Below, one piece after another: positions 48,452-57,246 of a DNA stretch of 64,000 bases. Position 1 is the first letter of the stretch; each line of letters opens with the position of its first letter. The notes beneath the pieces were generated by a model. That model ran no database searches, had not been told where the DNA came from, and was given only the letters and a program-made list of their open reading frames with translations. Both the position numbers and the translations under genes were made by a program. Source of the DNA: Branchiostoma floridae. Its lineage: Eukaryota; Chordata; Leptocardii; Amphioxiformes; Branchiostomatidae. The stretch is taken from NCBI RefSeq assembly GCF_000003815.2, contig NC_049983.1, forward strand, positions 8,256,157 through 8,320,156, given 5' to 3'.

Positions 48452-49634
48452 AGCCCCCTTTACAAATCAAGAATTTAGCTCGGCCGAGTTGTCAGCGAGC
48501 TCTAAATTACGAGGAGGTATGACCCTGCTCCCAGACTCCTCTCCGTCTCTCTTTCTCTTTCTTATTTCTCCTTATCTTTTTCTTTCCCCTCTCTTTTCCT
48601 TTCTCCTTCCCCTCTCTCCTCTTCCCTTCCCGATTTCCCCTTCCCCTCCTCTCTCCCTTTTCTTCCCTCCTTTCTTTCTTCTCTCTTCCTCTTCCTCTCC
48701 CTTTTCTGTACCTTCTCCTTTCTCCTTTTCTTCTTTTCGCCTTGTCCCCTTCCTTTTCTTTCTCCCTCCCACCTCTCCCCTCCCCTCCTTTTTTGCTCTT
48801 TTAGTTACCTCCTCCTTTTGTTTCTCTCCTCTCTTTCCCTCTCTTCCTTTTCCTCGCTTCCCCTTTCTCATCCCTGTTCCCTCTCTGCCCTATCCTTCCC
48901 TCCCCCTTTCCCCCCGGCCCGTCCTCACGCCGGGCCCGTGCCCGCCGTCCTTTCCGGACCCTACAAGCCCCCCTCCCACACTTTACAGTCTCTGTCCCCC
49001 TGGCGGGGCCTACCAAGCCCCACCCCCTACGCCCCACCAAACTTCCCCAAAATGCCCCCCATTCCTTCCCCCCATCCTCCACCCCCCCCACCAATACTAG
49101 ATCCCCACCCCTTGCCCCATCCCCCCTCTAACCCCCCTTATTCCTTAACCCCTACCTTCAAAACCCCCTATTCCTAGGACCCTCTTCGAAGACCATCTCC
49201 CCGGCCCCCGCCCTCCCTCCCAACCCTCCATGACCCCCAGATCCCCTTCCTACCTACACGCCCCGCCGCCCAACCCCCTTCATGCCCCAGCACACGCCCC
49301 ACAGCATCCCCCTCTCCGTAGCCCACCCGCACCAGCTCTCTTCCCCCTCGCACTCCGGTCGTCCCGCCCGCCAGTCGACAAACATCCTAGCCGCCATGCT
49401 CACCTCGCCCCCCCCCCCACTCCACCCCCCTCCCCCCCCCGACCGCCCCCCAGCCCCGCCCCGCTACGCAACCCCGGCCCCGCCTCCCCCCCTATCCCCC
49501 CAGCCCCCCCTCGTCCGCCCCCGCATCCGGCACCCCTTCCCTCACCTCCGTTCCCTCTGGGACATACGTCCAAGTTCACCCTGATGAGCTCCCGGCGTTC
49601 GGCCGAGCTAAATTCTTGATTTGTAAACGGGGCT
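48452..49634. mobile_element. Inverted-repeat element (PIF/Harbinger-like) with polypyrimidine interior
   Basis: The left end begins AGCCCCCTTTACAAATCAAG. The right end, on the other strand, begins AGCCCCGTTTACAAATCAAG. The match continues inward through AATTTAGCTCGGCCGA, about 37 bp in all with one mismatch. TAA flanks both sides (449-451 and 635-637 of the respective thousands), fitting the three-base TWA duplication of PIF/Harbinger. The interior is extreme: CT-rich from about 48536 to 48880, then C-rich to 49560, with almost no purine runs on the + strand. Frames of 222, 129 and 119 residues through it are compositional artefacts. Confidence 0.8.
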
Positions 49635-49689
49635 TAACAGACTGCTGCCCGCCCCTGTGTCAGGGCCCCGCACAGCATTAAATCCAATA

Positions 49690-49895
49690 CTGGATACTTG
49701 ACGCTATTAAAGTGGGACTTTTCATCAGCCACTGCCTCCAAAGAAGAAGTCAAACCACCCAGTAAAGAAAGTAGAAGCATGTACATAGATAGCTGACGTG
49801 TGTGTATTTAGAATAGACACTTGTTACTTTTCACTGTCTGTATCATTGCAATTAGCCTACGGGCATGGATTTGCAAATAAATAAATCATTAAAGT
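49690..49895 (+). mobile_element. LINE 3' end, + strand
   Basis: The end of a reading frame, LKWDFSSATASKEEV..., reaches a stop near 49795. A 3' UTR follows with TTGCAATTAGCCTACGGGCA and an AAATAAATAAATC tail. The same C-terminus and tail occur on the minus strand at 51470-51905. Confidence 0.7.
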
Positions 49896-50329
49896 TCAAA
49901 CATAACGTTATCACTGTTACAATTATTATATTCATTATTCATTGAGCAATTCATCGATTTTATAACTCTTTATTTGACCATGCAATCGCATGGCATTTTG
50001 GCCATCTTTATAAATATAGATAATGTAAAATAATAGGGCTAAGTTAAACTTGTACTTCGTTCATCGCACACTAACCCAGCCCTTCTGTGCCAAGTTAGTT
50101 TGTGTAACATAGGGCTACGTCAACTTCGTACATCGTACACCAGCCCTGCTGCCGACCTGTACGACGTTAGATTTCTTAGATCTGTTAACTTCATACATGT
50201 ACATCGTAGCCTAGACTTATAGCAAGTCGTAGGCGGGCGTCCTTGCTGAACTACGACAAGATGGCCTGTTGCCCCTCAACACCCGGAACGAGTCCATCGC
50301 TTTCTAGGTGCTGCTAATAAAGCCCGTCT
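49896..50329. other. No gene recognised
   Basis: AT-rich, then repeated GGGCTA-CTTCGTACATCGTACAC-like words at about 50035-50210 (two to three imperfect units). No exon. Confidence 0.4.
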
Positions 50330-50418
50330 CTGAGTAACGTAACGGGCCAAGAAGAAACCCGCGGGATCACGTACTAAACTGAGACAGCAACTCAGCGACG
50401 CCGCCAACTGACGACAGG
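50330..50418 (+). promoter_or_regulatory. Possible 5' untranslated exon of the sialyltransferase gene
   Basis: A GC-richer stretch ends in a good splice donor (GACGACAG|GTGGGT, donor at 50419). Its sequence contains ACTGAGACAGCAACTCAG and no long frame. A pyrimidine-containing acceptor (TTTGTTGTACAG) lies at 51001-51002, 34 bases before the coding start at 51036, so splicing the two is plausible. No transcript evidence; inference only. Confidence 0.3.
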
Positions 50419-50858
50419 TGGGTATAATAGTATATCATATCGGTCATTTCATTTCTAGTCAACAAATGGATTATCGATCATCACGGAAATGTTAGACATT
50501 CTAATGCTAAATTAAGAATCGACAACAAGCAGACAACAAAACGTTTCAGGTTAACATTAGGTATTTCATCTATATATTTTACCCATTATTTCGCGCTTTC
50601 GCATTATGTCTTTAGTCTCCATCGAATGTCATCCGCAAAACGTCATTGCTGTGTTATTAGTGATAATTCTCACGTTTATAACAGCCTGAGAGGCAGCAGA
50701 AACACAATGTGCAACCTCGATAACATTATTACTTCTCCTTTACACCTGGAGAATTTCTCATTGATATATTATCAATTTAAAGGTCTGCAAACGTACAAAC
50801 ACGTGCAAACGTATTCATCGTCTTAGAAACCTTGATATGAGAACATTTACCAATGTTA

Positions 50859-50957
50859 ACAGTGTAGACTTTTGTCAAGCACGGGAGTTTTACAGTGTAG
50901 ACTTTTGTCAAACACAGATTTCTTACAGTGTAGACTTTTGTCAAACAAGGATTTTCT
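50859..50957 (+). repeat. Three tandem 33-bp repeats
   Basis: ACAGTGTAGACTTTTGTCAA starts at 50859, 50892 and 50925, each followed by a variable 13-base part. It lies about 80 bases upstream of the first coding exon of the sialyltransferase. Three units with degenerate spacers of equal length are a minisatellite and not a CRISPR array. Confidence 0.9.
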
Positions 50958-51035
50958 AGGTTGGACTTGTTAGCTGTAGCCATTTAAGCCTTTGTTGTAC
51001 AGGTACGTCCTTTTTCTGGACCGTTTTGTGGTGAA

Positions 51036-51351
51036 ATGATGTTTCGGCGGGGCATTTTTTTCTGTGGTATTCTTCTCTGCGGCTGTATCACCTTCTACGC
51101 TATTTTGGACATGCTCCTGATAGCAAGTACGTTCAACAGTGCCAAATATCTTCACAAATTGAAGCGGGAATTGCCGTGCCAGCTGAAGAGGAACGTGCCG
51201 TTTTCTACCATAACAAGAGAGCAGGCGTCCAAAGATGGAAACAAGACCGTCCTGCCAGAGTATAGTCTGGAGAACATGGTGCACTTTAACTCGTGTGCAG
51301 TCGTCAGTAGTAGCCACACACTGAGGTTTCATACTTACGGACAGGAAATAG
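51036..51351 (+). CDS. Sialyltransferase coding exon 1
   Basis: Encodes the cytoplasmic tip, membrane anchor, stem and first part of the L-sialylmotif (SCAVVSS to GQEI). The donor is G|GTATGT in phase 1. Two ATG codons stand in tandem at 51036 and 51039, and either could start the protein. Confidence 0.92.
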
Positions 51352-54044
51352 GTATGTTTTTCTACTAATCTTACCTGCTTTCAGACAGAAAAGGACAGTT
51401 TGGTACCACACTCAATTGTTTTAACAGCACCACACACAGACACAGAAGGTAAAGGTAGTCCCATAGCCTTTTTATGATAATAATAATAATGATAATGATA
51501 ATTTGATAATAATTTTATCTATTTGCAAATCCATGCCCGTAGGCTAATTGCAAAGGTACAGACAGTAACAAAGTAACAGGTGTCTATTCTGTACAGCTAT
51601 TTTATGATTTTACATACTTTACTGGGAGGTTTGACTTATCATCTGGAGGCAGTGGCTGATGAAAAGTCCCACGTTTTTAATGATCAGTGGGTTCTGTGAT
51701 TTTAACAGGAGTGTAGTTCTTTTTTAGGTCTTCTAGCGAATGAAAGGTTGGAAATACTGTTTTGATTGTGTCAAAAATGTTGTTTCTTTCATCCTCATAA
51801 TGGAGGCAGTTACATATGAAATGTATTTCAATCTTCCATGGTACACTGCATCCATCGTACAGTATTTGCACAATATATGGGTCGAAGGGAATTGGGCATC
51901 CATGGCCACAGTGTCCATGTTAAGGTGGGGTCACACATGCGTATTTATTCAAGTCCGTTTGAGGTGCGTATGAAAATCTTAGTCTCTACCAGGCTCCACA
52001 GGTCGCCGGGAAAATAGTACAAATTGGACAAATATAGATACATAACATGCCAGACGAGTTATCTGACCGAGAAGTATGGTAAGCGAGCCAGCTAACTCTT
52101 CTGACACGTTACCTGTTTACGTTTGTCCAATTTCTATTATTTTTTCAACGACCTGTGGGGCCTGGTGGAGGTAAATACTCCCATGCGCGCCTCATACGGA
52201 CATAAATATATACGCAGGTGTGACCCCACCTTTACGGTATTGGAAATAGAAATAGTTGTTAGTCTTATATATGTTTTAGTCGAAACCATGGTAGGTATTT
52301 GTTTCTCGTCTTCATTTGTCAAAAGTCATAATGGGAGCTGCTACCAGTATAAAAGAAGTGCAAGTATTGACCGACATTGTTGTTTCCGTGTTTGTTTTAG
52401 ACAGTCACGACGCCGTGCTAAGGTTCAATTGTGCACCCACCGACAAGTTTGAGAAGTTCGTCGGAAACCGGACGGACTTTCGTCTCATCAACACAAGAAT
52501 CCCTGAAAAAAGCTGCACGGATGAGTTCTGGAGCGACAACAGTACCATGTTCAAACATGAAACCATAATCATACGGAATTTAGACGCGATCAACTTGAAA
52601 CGGCAAACCATCAATGTTAAACACGACCGTTACCGGGCTTTTGCTAACTTGATTAAGTACAGGAAGACATATCCCAACCGGACTCTGCCTTTTATACAGA
52701 GGCCTAAATTCGGGCATGCCATCTTGACAGAATTGCAGCGGTTCTGTGTCACTTCGAGAATGTGTGCAAAGTCAAGATTGAGTCCAAGTTCAGGCATGCT
52801 TGGTACGGTATTTTTGTTTCGATTATTGTACTGAGACAACATTTTCAGGTTATCGTTTTACAGCTTATCTGTCATTTCCAGTTGCCTTCGCCATGAAGGT
52901 TATGTCTTTCGTAGCGTTTGTGTGTGTGTACGAGTATGTGCTTTGTGGATGGACAGCATAACTCGAGAACGCCAGTACGGATTGTCTTGATATTTGGTAT
53001 GTGGGTAGGTCTTGATGAGACCTCAAATTTCCCCCTTCCCGCACCCAAGCTGCTTGTTATGGTACTGCAGTGGAATTTTCCCACTATTCTGTGGCCGTGA
53101 TGTTTGAGTGGTACATAGATTTTTAGGTCTTTAGACGAAGGCTATAATCAAGGAGGTTAAAATGTGATTTTTAACCTCCTTGCTATAATAGATACGTGGT
53201 TAGGGTTAGGGGTAATGACGTTTGTATATTTGTGTCAATGTATATTGTAATATTGTAACTGCAATTCAGCCGTTGGCATGGGCTTCGAGTGTAGCGATAT
53301 TTATTTCTCAATAAACCATTACACATGTCAAGGTCGACTTTGGCCCCCTGTTGTGTTTTCTTGATACTGCAGTAGAAATTCCGATTTTTATATCTCTTGT
53401 CCTGGACATGCTATACATATGGACATACCTTATTGGTGTTGGATACATTTTGATGTGGTATAGATTTGTCCCCCATCATCAGCTGTCAAGGAGAACAAAA
53501 CAACGACGAATTTCCATGATACTTGGTATGCAGGCAGCCTAGATGAGGTGCAAATTATGCAAATTACGACTCAATTTGCATAAACCACGAGGAAAATCTG
53601 TAATTGTAGTATTCACATGATACGACTTTCAGACATGTAACGTATGTAATTTATGTCAGCTTCAGTTTATTTTGTATGATAAATGATGAAATGAAAACAT
53701 TATGTCAAACGAAGGGACTTTTACATTTGCAATGTATGTAATTTTGGTTGGCAAGGATACAAATAGAATAGATGATGCTATTTACACTCTTATCATCCAC
53801 AGGTGTTGTGATGATGATGCACCTCTGTGACTGGGTGCATGTCTACGAGCTCGTTCCGTCCAACAAGGATGACACCAAACTTGTCTATTACTTCGACGAG
53901 AAGAAAACGTGGCCTGCACGCCGTGAGCACTCGTATGGCCAGGAAAGGGCTTACGTCAAGACTTTGTCGATGACTCCCGAAAATGACATAGAAGAAAGCG
54001 GCGTGGTGCTTCTGAAAGGACTGTCACAGACTCCCTGCGTTTAA
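51036..54044 (+). CDS. ST6GAL-like: Beta-galactoside alpha-2,6-sialyltransferase-like (GT29), 3 coding exons
   Basis: Coding exons 51036-51351, 52401-52802 and 53803-54044 join in frame (960 nt, 319 residues plus stop) with GT-AG introns in phase 1 at both junctions. Family knowledge: GT29 enzymes transfer sialic acid from CMP-sialic acid to glycans in the Golgi as type II membrane proteins. The sequence fits. It has a short basic N-terminus (MMFRR), a membrane segment at about residues 6-30, and an L-sialylmotif from Cys87 that includes DSHDAVLRFNCAPT. It also has an S-motif (PSSGMLGVVMMMHLCDW, Cys248) and a VS motif with His282 and Glu287 in the H-x4-E pattern. NxAPT and GMLG point to the ST6Gal branch. 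The protein is shorter than vertebrate ST6Gal1 (about 400 residues) mainly through a short stem. NCAPT in place of the usual NGAPT is odd. An in-frame TAA at 50985 supports this start. Product linkage type is inferred. Confidence 0.93.
51470..51905 (-). mobile_element. LINE 3' end, minus strand, in sialyltransferase intron 1
   Basis: The minus strand reads IEIHFICNCLHYEDERNNIF, the degenerate E-HF-C-Y-R tail of a non-LTR reverse transcriptase. It then reaches WDFSSATAS and a stop, and ends with the same GCCTACGGGCATGGATTTGC tail as the + copy at 49690-49895. At 51435-51470 a fragment matching the SINE tail (CACAGAAGGTAAAGGTAG) abuts it. Confidence 0.75.
51923..52231. mobile_element. PIF/Harbinger-like MITE in sialyltransferase intron 1
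   Basis: The ends AGGTGGGGTCACACATGCGT and, on the other strand, AGGTGGGGTCACACCTGCGT form an inverted repeat with one mismatch. TTA flanks both sides (51920-51922 and 52232-52234). The 309-bp element is non-coding and ends 169 bp before exon 2. Confidence 0.85.
52401..52802 (+). CDS. Sialyltransferase coding exon 2
   Basis: The acceptor is TTTGTTTTAG|AC and the donor is CTTG|GTACGG. It completes the L-motif, encodes the central part of the catalytic domain with N-glycosylation sequons (NRT, NST), and ends within the S-motif (PSSGMLG). 402 nt, a multiple of three, so both flanking introns share phase 1. Confidence 0.93.
52878..53105 (+). repeat. Interspersed repeat, GGACAGCATAACT family, in sialyltransferase intron 2
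   Basis: The fullest copy in the window. In order it has TTGCCTTCGCCATGAAGGTT, a TGTGTGTG stretch, GATGGACAGCATAACTCGAG, TTGATATTTGGTATGTGGGT, TCTTGATGAGACCTCAAAT, and TTGTTATGGTACTGCAGTGG. Class unknown; no terminal inverted repeat seen. Confidence 0.7.
53200..53330 (+). mobile_element. LINE 3' end in sialyltransferase intron 2
   Basis: TGTAACTGCAATTCAGCCGT followed by TTGGCATGGGCTTCG and a CTCAATAAACCATTACAC tail. The arrangement resembles the other LINE tails here, with a polyadenylation signal next to an ATT-rich end. Confidence 0.45.
53335..53545 (+). repeat. Interspersed repeat, GGACAGCATAACT family, partial copy
   Basis: GTCGACTTTGGCCCCCTG, TTGATACTGCAGTAGAAATT and ATACTTGGTATGCAGGCAGC match parts of the repeat at 52878-53105 in rearranged order. 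Confidence 0.5.
53803..54044 (+). CDS. Sialyltransferase coding exon 3 (terminal)
   Basis: The acceptor is TCATCCACAG|GT. Encodes the rest of the S-motif (VVMMMHLCDWVHVYELVPSN), the tyrosine pair LVYYF of motif III, the VS motif (EHSYGQE), and the C-terminal end LKGLSQTPCV before TAA. The penultimate Cys matches the conserved C-terminal Cys of ST6Gal enzymes. Confidence 0.93.
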
Positions 54045-54047
54045 TAC

Positions 54048-54552
54048 CGGTGTCTTCGGCGGCCACGTCTCCTGGACATACTTGAATCGGATCTGAAGTA
54101 CAAGAAATTAACGCAATAAAACTAGCAGTTCAGTATCCTGCGTCTGTTTCTGAGAGCAGACAGTCGTAACTGTAAACAAAACCCATCGAACGTCTTTGTT
54201 AGTCTAGACGTTGCAGAGTTCTAGAACAACATTTTGTTTTCATGAAAGAGACGCGGACGCTTTTACCGCAGTGGTAAACGTTGTATAATGCTGTAAAATG
54301 TAAAGTATTAAACATCAATGAAGTTGAACACAAAACGTTCATGTTATTCTGTCTGTTCTGTTCCGTTGGCAAACGATTGATTGATACCTAATAAAGTTTC
54401 GTTGAAGTTTTTAGATCAGCGTCACTGAGCCCCATCATGTTACTAGTAGTACTTCATTGCTGCATCGCCAAGTGGCGCTTCAGTACGGCGGACGGACAAG
54501 TAGTCACCCTGTCAAAGAGACCAGAACTCTTTGACGTCAGGGCAAAACTGGT
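54048..54552. repeat. Inverted duplication, left arm (sialyltransferase 3' UTR)
   Basis: Starts 3 bases after the stop codon. CCGGTGTCTTCGGCGGCCAC, GCGTCTGTTTCTGAGAGCAG, ACAGTCGTAACTGT, AAACGATTGATTGATA, GATCAGCGTCA and GCTGCATCGCCAAGTGGCG all reappear in reverse-complement order in the right arm at 54835-55345. By eye the arms match at roughly 75-85 percent with small indels, so this is an old event and not an assembly fold. Confidence 0.85.
54115..54120 (+). terminator. Polyadenylation signal of the sialyltransferase gene
   Basis: AATAAA lies 71 bases after the stop codon. A second AATAAA occurs at 54390-54395 and could give a longer 3' UTR. Confidence 0.65.
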
Positions 54553-54705
54553 GACCAGGGGGCAGTTTCCTTCGTAAAAAACGAATGGAGACACAAATAT
54601 TGATTACCAGGAACAGTATCGTGTGGTGTTTGAAATTGTAGAACTTGATACAATCAGGTGAGATCAGATGTAATGTGAAAACTTTCCAGTACTTGCAAGT
54701 GGTTG

Positions 54706-54830
54706 AACGTAGCATTAGTCTTGTTGGTAGAATTTATCTATTATATCACCTGCTGTTTATTAAAGTGTTTAGTTCTAATTACAGGTGTCCAGTTCCATAC
54801 GACACATTCCCATTGCCGTTGGATTAAACA
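54706..54830. repeat. Dispersed repeat in the foldback spacer (partner 47496-47605)
   Basis: CGTAGCATTAGTCTTGTTGG, TAGAATTTATCT, TGCTGTTTATTA, TTAGTTCTAATT and CACATTCCCATTGCCGTTG line up in order with words at 47496-47605. It occupies most of the loop between the inverted arms. Confidence 0.5.
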
Positions 54831-54834
54831 TCTC

Positions 54835-55345
54835 TCAGTTTTGCTCTGAGGTCAAAGCGTCCTCGTCTAGCTCTTGGAAGAGAGAAAGGTGACTATCGCC
54901 ACCTGGCGATGTAGCAACATAGTACTAACATGAGGTTCGCTGACGCTGATCTAAAATCTTCCACGAAACTCTGTAAGCTATCAATCGTTTGCCAATAGAA
55001 CAGAGAAGAATGAATTGAACTATATATTTGTGTTCAACTTCGGGGATGTTCATAATATTTGCAGTGTTATGTAGCTATAGCGTTTACCACCGCTTCCCAG
55101 TTTCTTGCATGGAAACAAAAAGTTGTTCTAGAACCGCAAACACCTTGTGTTCTAGACTTGCAACGGCGTTCGATGTGATCTAACAAAGGCGTTCGATGTG
55201 ATTTGTTAACAGTTACGACTGTCTATTCTCAGAAACAGACGCAGAATATTGAACTGCTAGTTTCATTGCGTTTATTACTAGTACTTCAGACATGACACAA
55301 ACATGTCCAGGAGACGTGGCCGCCGACGACACCGGCGGTCTCGCG
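54835..55345. repeat. Inverted duplication, right arm
   Basis: Reverse-complement partner of 54048-54552. Read on the minus strand it gives CCGGTGTCGTCGGCGGCCAC through GCGTCTGTTTCTGAGAATAG to GCTACATCGCCAGGTGGCG. The homology ends at the 3' UTR. The sialyltransferase C-terminal coding sequence is not present beyond 55345. Confidence 0.85.
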
Positions 55346-57246
55346 CCAGGCCCGTTGCCTCCCCTCCGGCCTTTGTCAAGACCGTGGATCATGCGTTTGA
55401 TCCGCAAGTTGGATTGCAGCGGATATCGCTGTTCATATCGGCTGTGATTCCGTCGCTGTTCCTTCAGGCGATGACGACGGTGAGTTTCCTATATCATAAC
55501 TTTACCCCAAACCATCTTTTATGAGTTGGCACTATGGAAATGCATTATGCAAATCATGACCTAGTTTGCATCTTTGGGTGACTAGTCAATAGCACTGAGG
55601 AATACTGTTTTACAATATCGGCTCTGCCCCTGAGGTGTCACCAAAAAAATGCCTGTTGCATGGCGATTTCCCCGGGTCCCAATAAAAGAATAATATAGGT
55701 ATCCTGGAAAAGGGGAGTAACCCAATCTATTTTAGATAACCTAATATATTTCTTGACCAGTACTATTTTATCTCTACGTACTATCACGAAGTTTATATAT
55801 TACTTCTTCATCGGTACTATACAGCAAATTTCTTACAGATGTAGGCTGTGTTGGCTGGGAACTTGGACCTAACACGACGTGCCGTAGGGCCACCAAATTT
55901 TCAGGACATGATGTCGACATAATATCTGACAAGTATTTGACGTTTGACGTTACGTTGACGTAAGATGACGTAATTATGACGTCATCAATTTGATAATATT
56001 GGCCGGACCCATGAAAAAAGGGTATTCTCATAAAACTTCAAGTTATGCTACAAAAATGTAACAACAAGTGCAGATAACAGAATAATAATGTTTATTACGA
56101 CTTGCATTGCCAATAGCAACATCAATGACGTCAAAATTACGTCATAAAATGACGTCATGCACATCTAAGATACGAGTTGGGCTCCGCCATAATATATCCA
56201 CCACCTTGAATTTTTAAAAATACTTTTTTTGCAACAAATAATCACAAAGGGCAATGAAAATAGACTAAATTCATTCATTTAGATGGTTTTTGATGAAAAA
56301 ATACCAGGTAGTTACAAATTTTAAGGGANNNNNNNNNNNNNNNNNNNNNNNNNNNNNNNNNNNNNNNNNNNNNNNNNNNNNNNNNNNNNNNNNNNNNNNN
56401 NNNNNNNNNNNNNNNNNNNNNNNNNNNNTGTACTGAACCCAGTGGGTATGTGTGTACAATAAAGGTCTTCATTCTTGATTCGATATTTTCTCTCCTGTCT
56501 TGTCTTAAGAACCTGGGGCCCGCCATGTTTCTACCAGAAATTGCTGTTTTCTTACCTCAGAAGTCTCCTGGGATAACGATGCTTTCATAATACTTGACTT
56601 TCCCAAGTACGCCGTAGTTGCCTGTAGTACGGCCTGGCTGAACTACGTCAAATTAACCCCAATTGCAACTACGTCGGTCACATCTGAGGTACGGTCTGAC
56701 TCAACTACGTCTAAAACTACGACATACATTAGCCTATACGAAAGGCCAAAGGTACAACGGTTGCATGTTGTGTTCGCCACAAGGGCCGTATTTAGCGTTA
56801 CAGACACAGCATCGTTATGCACTTTAACCAAATAAGCAATCACGCACCAGACATTGTCTAGCCTCCTTTGTTTTGTAACAAAGAACTGCTAGAATTTCTA
56901 ATGATTTCGCGTGTGGATTCTTAGGGCGGTCCCCGTTATGTGTGATAATTTGCATGCTATGAAGCTTTTCAGACCCTGTTCACAGCGACAGAAGACAGCC
57001 TTCATTCTTTTACGTACAAGCTTTTACGTACAAGGAGACGTCAGCGTTCAATGCCCCACCTGCCACTAATGTGACGCAGTTGACGCCAACACCGGACATG
57101 TACAGTGACGTCAATAACCCTGATACGGCTACTGAGACAGACGACATGGCACAAGAGAACGACACAGACCCGAGTCTGTACCCGAGCTCTGAAGTCGTGA
57201 TGGTCGTGGTAAGAGCGCTCGTGACAGGCTCGCTTGCCTACAGCTA
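55303..57246 (+). CDS. Possible small two-exon gene, unknown product
   Basis: The proposed exon 1 (55303-55479) encodes 59 residues: an arginine-rich start (MSRRRGRRRHRRSRARP), then a hydrophobic stretch (LFISAVIPSLFLQAM). It ends at a strong donor (ACG|GTGAGT) in phase 0. A terminal open segment at about 56999-57246 could follow after an acceptor GAAGACAG and would add an acidic, Thr/Asn-rich tail (NVTQ, NDTD sequons) ending SLAYS before TAA. Another acceptor (GCTTTTCAG, 56972) gives a different frame and a stop near 57074. The intron would contain an assembly gap. The first codons lie in the right arm of the foldback, antisense to a 3' UTR copy. No family recognised; low confidence. Confidence 0.25.
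55938..56160. repeat. Inverted pair of TGACGT(CA) clusters
   Basis: 55938-55985 contains five TGACGT words (one full TGACGTCA). 56125-56159 contains TGACGTCA twice plus ACGTCAT. Read in opposite orientations the two blocks align (ATGACGTCATAATTACGTCA against AATGACGTCAAAATTACGTC), so this is an inverted repeat with a loop of about 140 bp. It could be a small foldback element or a CRE-rich regulatory site. Confidence 0.6.
56329..56428. other. Assembly gap (100 N)
   Basis: Exactly 100 N, the standard placeholder for unknown gap size. Confidence 0.99.
56429..56475 (+). mobile_element. LINE 3' end after the gap
   Basis: CCCAGTGGGTATGTGTGTAC followed by AATAAAGGTCTTCATTC repeats the tail seen at 21800-21897. 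The rest of the element would lie inside the gap. Confidence 0.55.
56476..56972. other. No gene recognised
   Basis: Several ACTACGTC words cluster at 56600-56730. No exon is recognised. Confidence 0.4.

Noticed and set aside
48432..49619. Long open frames (222, 129, 119 residues +; 99, 97 residues minus)
   Set aside because: They arise from the stop-poor pyrimidine/C-rich interior of the inverted-repeat element. The peptides are only Ser/Pro/Leu/Phe or Arg/Lys/Glu/Gly runs with no domain.
50859..50957. CRISPR-like array (repeat plus variable part of equal length)
   Set aside because: Only three units in a eukaryotic intron or flank. The variable parts are degenerate copies of each other, not unique spacers.
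54048..55345. Assembly fold or chimeric read as the source of the inverted repeat
   Set aside because: The arms differ by many substitutions and indels, which a folded read would not show.
55213..55407. Second sialyltransferase C-terminus on the minus strand
   Set aside because: The minus-strand frame shows none of the S or VS motif residues. Only UTR-homologous sequence is shared.
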